Source: an uncultured Porphyromonadaceae bacterium (GTDB taxonomy: Bacteria > Bacteroidota > Bacteroidia > Bacteroidales > Muribaculaceae). Taken from it: 9,724 nt of DNA. How positions within the stretch are numbered: the first letter of the stretch is position 1; each line of letters begins with the position of its first letter. Shown one piece after another: positions 6,752-9,724 of this stretch. The notes under the pieces were generated by a model, which did no database searches, had not been told where the DNA came from, and saw only the letters and a program-made list of their open reading frames with translations. Made by a program: the position numbers and the translations under genes. The stretch is taken from positions 1 through 9,724 of the forward strand of contig UREH01000089.1 of NCBI GenBank assembly GCA_900546835.1. Direction: 5' to 3'.

Positions 6752-6951
6752 GTTTAAAAATCGCAATGACGGATGAAAATAACCGATTATTTTTTATGCT
6801 GTAAAGCAGGGTTAAATAACATCTGAAAGCATTTCGACGCATAAAAGACATCCATGTCCGACAACTTGCGCGTAGCCGCCATGGCAACAATTCAAAATGC
6901 CGCCAAACAATCCAAAACAGTAGAAAAATGGAATCAGGGATGAAAAATCAA

Positions 6952-7006
6952 TCGGGTTAATTTGCGATTAATCGAGATAGCCACGATTTAGCGCGATGAA
7001 TCCCGC
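6952..7006. repeat. 10-bp repeat array overlapping the 3' end of ygiQ
   Basis: Units on the + strand are TCGGGTTAAT (6952), TTGCGATTAA (6962), TCGAGATAG (6972, 9 bases), CCACGATTTA (6981), GCGCGATGAA (6991), then TCCCGC. The last units cover the ygiQ stop codon (6988-6990) and the final codons (DSSR). The array has the same consensus and orientation as the other two but is more degenerate. Confidence 0.5.
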
Positions 7007-8964
7007 TGGGGCCTGGGCATGTGCGGTGCGAACAGGCGCCGGATGAGATCGGGGCAATGCAGGCGCCGCAGGGAAGCCTCGATGCCATGCCGGTAGGCGC
7101 GGTCGTACCAGAAGAAGTACTGCCGCTGGGCGAGCTTCTGCTCGGGGCGCGTGGCGGTGAAGAGATGTTCGCCTGTGTAAGGGTGGATTCCGGAGTAGTA
7201 GATTTCGGTAGCCACAGTCATGGGCGTCGGAGTAAAGTCCTGCACCTGCTCAAGATGGAAGTCAAGATCGCGGGTCTTAATGGCCAGCTGAGCCATATCG
7301 AGCTCCGTACATCCGGGATGCGAGGAAATGAAGTACGGTATGAGCTGCTGGCGAAGATTATGACGAGCGTTGACACGGTCGAACACCTCCTTGAAGCGAT
7401 AGAAAAGATCGAACGAAGGCTTGCGCATCACATCGAGCACAGCATCTTCCGTATGCTCAGGAGCGACTTTTAGACGACCGCTGACATGGCTGGTGATAAG
7501 CTCCTCGTTGTAGCGGCGGTTGACGGCATCTATCTTAGAATCGCCGGTAGGATGCATCGAAAGGTCGTAGCGCACGCCGCTGCCTATGAAGGATTTCTTC
7601 ACCTGCGGGAGGGCATCGACGGCATGGTAAACCGAAAGCAATGCGGAGTGATCGGTATTGAGATTCGGGCACACCTTGGGATGGAGGCAGCTGGGCCGCA
7701 TACACCGCCGGCACACATCGGGGCGCTTGCCTCCAAGGGCATACATGTTGGCCGAAGGACCTCCGAGATCGGAGATGTAGCCTTTGAAATCCGGCATTGC
7801 AGCGACGGCCCTGACCTCTCGCAGAATCGACTCCTTTGAGCGCGAGGCAATGAACTTGCCCTGATGGGCGGAGATAGTGCAGAAAGCGCACCCGCCGAAG
7901 CATCCGCGGTGAAGGCAGACCGAGAAACGAATCATGTCGAAGGCCGGGATGCGCTTGCCCTTGTAGCGCGGATGAGGAAGACGGGTGTAGGCCATATCGA
8001 AAGTCCTGTCTACCTCTTCGGTAGTCATAGGCGGATACATGGGGTTGACTTTTACCATGCGCTGCCCGTGGCGCTGCCATAACGTGGCGCCCTGCCAGCG
8101 GTTGCTCTGCTGCTCTATGTGGCGGAAGTTCTCGCTCTGCAGGCGCGGCGATCGCAGGCATTCCTCGAAGCTGTGAAGGATAATGTGTTCACCTACGGAT
8201 TTCTCCCCGTCAATAGTTTCAGCACTTTCGGCTTCGCCTTTCGGAGCCGCACCAAGCGGCTGCCACACCACGGTCTGGGGCACGTCGGTGATGTCGCTGA
8301 TCTTCTCACCGGCATCAAGACGTCGGGCAATCTCGAGAATCGGGCGCTCCCCCATTCCGTAGACTATCATGTCTACAGGAGCGTCGGCAAGGATGGATGG
8401 GCGTAGTCGGTCCTGCCAGTAGTCGTAGTGTGAGTTGCGGCGCAGCGACGCCTCGATACCTCCGGCAATTATGGGAACGTCGGGATAAAGCCGCCGCAGT
8501 ATTTCCGAATATACGATTGTCGGATAGTCAGGTCGGGCGCCGTGGCGCCCTCCGGGAGTGTAGGCATCGTCGGAGCGACGGCGGCGTGCGGCGGTATAGT
8601 GATTTACCATGGAATCCATCGCTCCGGCGGAAACACCGAAAAAGAGCCGCGGACGGCCGAATTTGCGGAAATCGCGCAAGTCGTCCTGCCAGTTGGGCTG
8701 AGGCACGATAACCACACGATAGCCCCCGATTTCAAGAAGTGTGCGTCCTATTACGGCCGCGCCAAACGATGGATGGTCGACATAGGCATCGCCCGAGAAG
8801 AGAATAATGTCGACGCCTTTGCCGTCATCCCAGCCGTGAAGAGCAGCCTCCTTGACCGACGTGGGAAGCCAGCGGCGCAAGTCGGAAAGAGGGTCTACCT
8901 GACGGTGCGGACGCTGCGTCGGGTATTTCTCATCCTTATTATGGGTGATTTCATGCTGCTTCAT
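6988..8964 (-). CDS. ygiQ: YgiQ-family radical SAM protein (UPF0313)
   Basis: 658-residue radical S-adenosylmethionine protein of the YgiQ/UPF0313 family; its reaction and substrate are not established. An N-terminal Rossmann-like region resembling the B12-binding-type domains of other radical SAM proteins runs to about residue 220 (conserved [18 protein letters not shown] at 51-68, [12 protein letters not shown] at 165-176). The radical SAM core carries the cluster motif C355-FGG-C359-AF-C362 that ligates the 4Fe-4S cluster, preceded by another Cys at 350. A second cysteine set (C418, C421, C426, C432: CRRC....C.....C) is typical of the family and may hold another metal centre. The ATG at 8964 is favoured because it overlaps the uvrB stop by ATGA, implying translational coupling; the N-terminus then has a short polar lead before the first conserved block. 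No signal or membrane segment is seen. The final codons overlap a 10-bp repeat array. Confidence 0.94.
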   Translation of the reverse strand: MKQHEITHNKDEKYPTQRPHRQVDPLSDLRRWLPTSVKEAALHGWDDGKGVDIILFSGDAYVDHPSFGAAVIGRTLLEIGGYRVVIVPQPNWQDDLRDFRKFGRPRLFFGVSAGAMDSMVNHYTAARRRRSDDAYTPGGRHGARPDYPTIVYSEILRRLYPDVPIIAGGIEASLRRNSHYDYWQDRLRPSILADAPVDMIVYGMGERPILEIARRLDAGEKISDITDVPQTVVWQPLGAAPKGEAESAETIDGEKSVGEHIILHSFEECLRSPRLQSENFRHIEQQSNRWQGATLWQRHGQRMVKVNPMYPPMTTEEVDRTFDMAYTRLPHPRYKGKRIPAFDMIRFSVCLHRGCFGGCAFCTISAHQGKFIASRSKESILREVRAVAAMPDFKGYISDLGGPSANMYALGGKRPDVCRRCMRPSCLHPKVCPNLNTDHSALLSVYHAVDALPQVKKSFIGSGVRYDLSMHPTGDSKIDAVNRRYNEELITSHVSGRLKVAPEHTEDAVLDVMRKPSFDLFYRFKEVFDRVNARHNLRQQLIPYFISSHPGCTELDMAQLAIKTRDLDFHLEQVQDFTPTPMTVATEIYYSGIHPYTGEHLFTATRPEQKLAQRQYFFWYDRAYRHGIEASLRRLHCPDLIRRLFAPHMPRPQRDSSR

Positions 8965-9724
8965 TCCGTTTTCGCCAGGAGCGCCTCCATTTTGATTATC
9001 TCATCGCGCAGACGGGCTGCCTCCATGAACTCCATACGCTTGGCGGCATCGACCATCTCGGAGCGCATTCGCTGCACGGAGCGGCGCAACTCGGCGGGAG
9101 TCATATAGGGAATCACCGGATCGGCGGCGAGATCGACCATGGCGGTGTATTCGTTTTCGTATGGAAGCGGAGTCGCCGCCATCGGAGCCGCCTTGCGATT
9201 CTTCCGCCCCATAGCGGGGCCGGCGGCCTCCTCGGAGTCGATTCCGATAATACGGTTACGCGCCTTGACGATGGCCTTCGGCTCAATATGGTGGGCCTCG
9301 TTGTAGGCCAACTGTTTGGCGCGCCGGCGTTCGGTCTCCTCGATAGTAAGACGCATCGAGTCGGTAATCTTATCGGCATACATGATTACGGTGCCGTTGA
9401 GGTTTCGGGCAGCGCGGCCCACAGTTTGCGTGAGCGAGCGGTGGGAGCGCAGGAACCCCTCCTTGTCGGCGTCTATAATGGCCACAAGCGACACCTCGGG
9501 GAGGTCCAGTCCTTCACGGAGCAGGTTAACACCGATAAGGACGTCGAACACTCCGGCGCGGAGGTCGTCGAGAATCTTAATCCGGTCAAGAGTATCGACG
9601 TCGGACTGGATGTAGGCCGAACGGATGCCGTTGCGCCGCAGGAAGTCGTCGAGCCCCCCGGCCATTCGCTTGGTAAGAGTGGTGACGAGGACGCGCTCGC
9701 CGCGGTCCTTTCGGAGGGCAATCT
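8961..9724 (-). CDS. uvrB: UvrABC excinuclease subunit B, C-terminal part (truncated by window edge)
   Basis: C-terminal 253 or so residues of UvrB, the DNA-damage-verifying helicase-like subunit of nucleotide excision repair; it receives lesions from UvrA and recruits UvrC. The frame is open to the window edge and reads ..[19 protein letters not shown], so the ATG at 9665 is internal and the true start lies outside. Helicase domain 2 shows motif V ([20 protein letters not shown]) and motif VI ([12 protein letters not shown], with the arginine finger region), then the family's [15 protein letters not shown] and [15 protein letters not shown]-terminal UVR motif, [12 protein letters not shown], forms the coiled contact with UvrC. 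The stop overlaps the ygiQ start by ATGA, so uvrB is the upstream gene of a two-gene unit. About 420 N-terminal residues (Walker A, beta-hairpin) are not visible. Confidence 0.96.
   Translation of the reverse strand, partial: IALRKDRGERVLVTTLTKRMAGGLDDFLRRNGIRSAYIQSDVDTLDRIKILDDLRAGVFDVLIGVNLLREGLDLPEVSLVAIIDADKEGFLRSHRSLTQTVGRAARNLNGTVIMYADKITDSMRLTIEETERRRAKQLAYNEAHHIEPKAIVKARNRIIGIDSEEAAGPAMGRKNRKAAPMAATPLPYENEYTAMVDLAADPVIPYMTPAELRRSVQRMRSEMVDAAKRMEFMEAARLRDEIIKMEALLAKTE

Larger units (their letters stand above)
6630..6987. other. 358-base gap between gdhA and ygiQ: gdhA leader/promoter and two 10-bp arrays
   Basis: No convincing gene lies here. From left to right the gap holds the presumed gdhA leader with a 10-bp array (6668-6723), the gdhA -7 box (6744-6751), an AT-rich stretch with little structure (6752-6950), and a second array running into the 3' end of ygiQ (from 6952). 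A 68-codon - strand frame (6684-6890) crosses the promoter and array and has no recognisable features. I see no clear intrinsic terminator for ygiQ. Confidence 0.6.

Noticed and set aside
6684..6890. 68-codon - strand reading frame between gdhA and ygiQ
   Set aside because: It crosses the candidate gdhA -7 box and the 10-bp array and shows no family features or credible composition.
6668..7006. 10-bp arrays as a CRISPR or integron-type array
   Set aside because: Units are 10 bases, directly abutting and degenerate, with no spacers and no cas or integrase genes.

Overview
The window looks like a piece of a Bacteroidales (Bacteroidota) chromosome or metagenome bin with high-GC coding regions. 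The evidence is an archaeal/eukaryotic-type prolyl-tRNA synthetase, start codons without clear Shine-Dalgarno sequences, two promoter candidates of the Bacteroidota form (-7 TAnnTTTG, one with a -33 TTTG), and a uvrB-ygiQ pair. A gut Muribaculaceae-like source is my guess from overall flavour, not proven. The first 32 bases are not genomic: they match the Illumina Nextera (Tn5) read-1 adapter, so the left end is an untrimmed sequencing artefact.

Layout. After the adapter, the + strand carries a 5'-truncated rlmB-type rRNA 2'-O-methyltransferase gene (to 744) and yaaA (768-1562), followed by a strong hairpin terminator. A 279-base convergent gap (1563-1841) holds that hairpin and a long imperfect nested inverted repeat that looks like a MITE-like relic or a structured RNA. 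All remaining genes are on the - strand. In + coordinate order they are proS (1842-3323), a xylulokinase-type FGGY kinase (3555-5036), NADP-type glutamate dehydrogenase gdhA (5292-6629), a YgiQ-family radical SAM protein (6988-8964) and the 3' part of uvrB (8961 to the window end). uvrB and ygiQ overlap by ATGA and are probably co-transcribed. The other - strand genes are separated by 230-360 bases and look like single units: proS and gdhA have recognisable Bacteroidota -7 boxes, and gdhA has its own terminator.

The genes are core housekeeping functions: rRNA methylation, peroxide/iron protection, tRNA charging, pentose phosphorylation, ammonia assimilation and nucleotide excision repair. I see no defence system, phage, CRISPR array or biosynthetic cluster. 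The unexplained signal is in the gaps. Three separate intergenic stretches (about 3489-3558, 6668-6723 and 6952-7006) are built from degenerate 10-bp tandem units close to TCGGGATTAA, all in the same orientation. One lies in the predicted gdhA leader and one runs over the end of ygiQ. The xylB upstream region holds a perfect 10-bp inverted repeat and several smaller palindromes, which are candidate regulatory sites.
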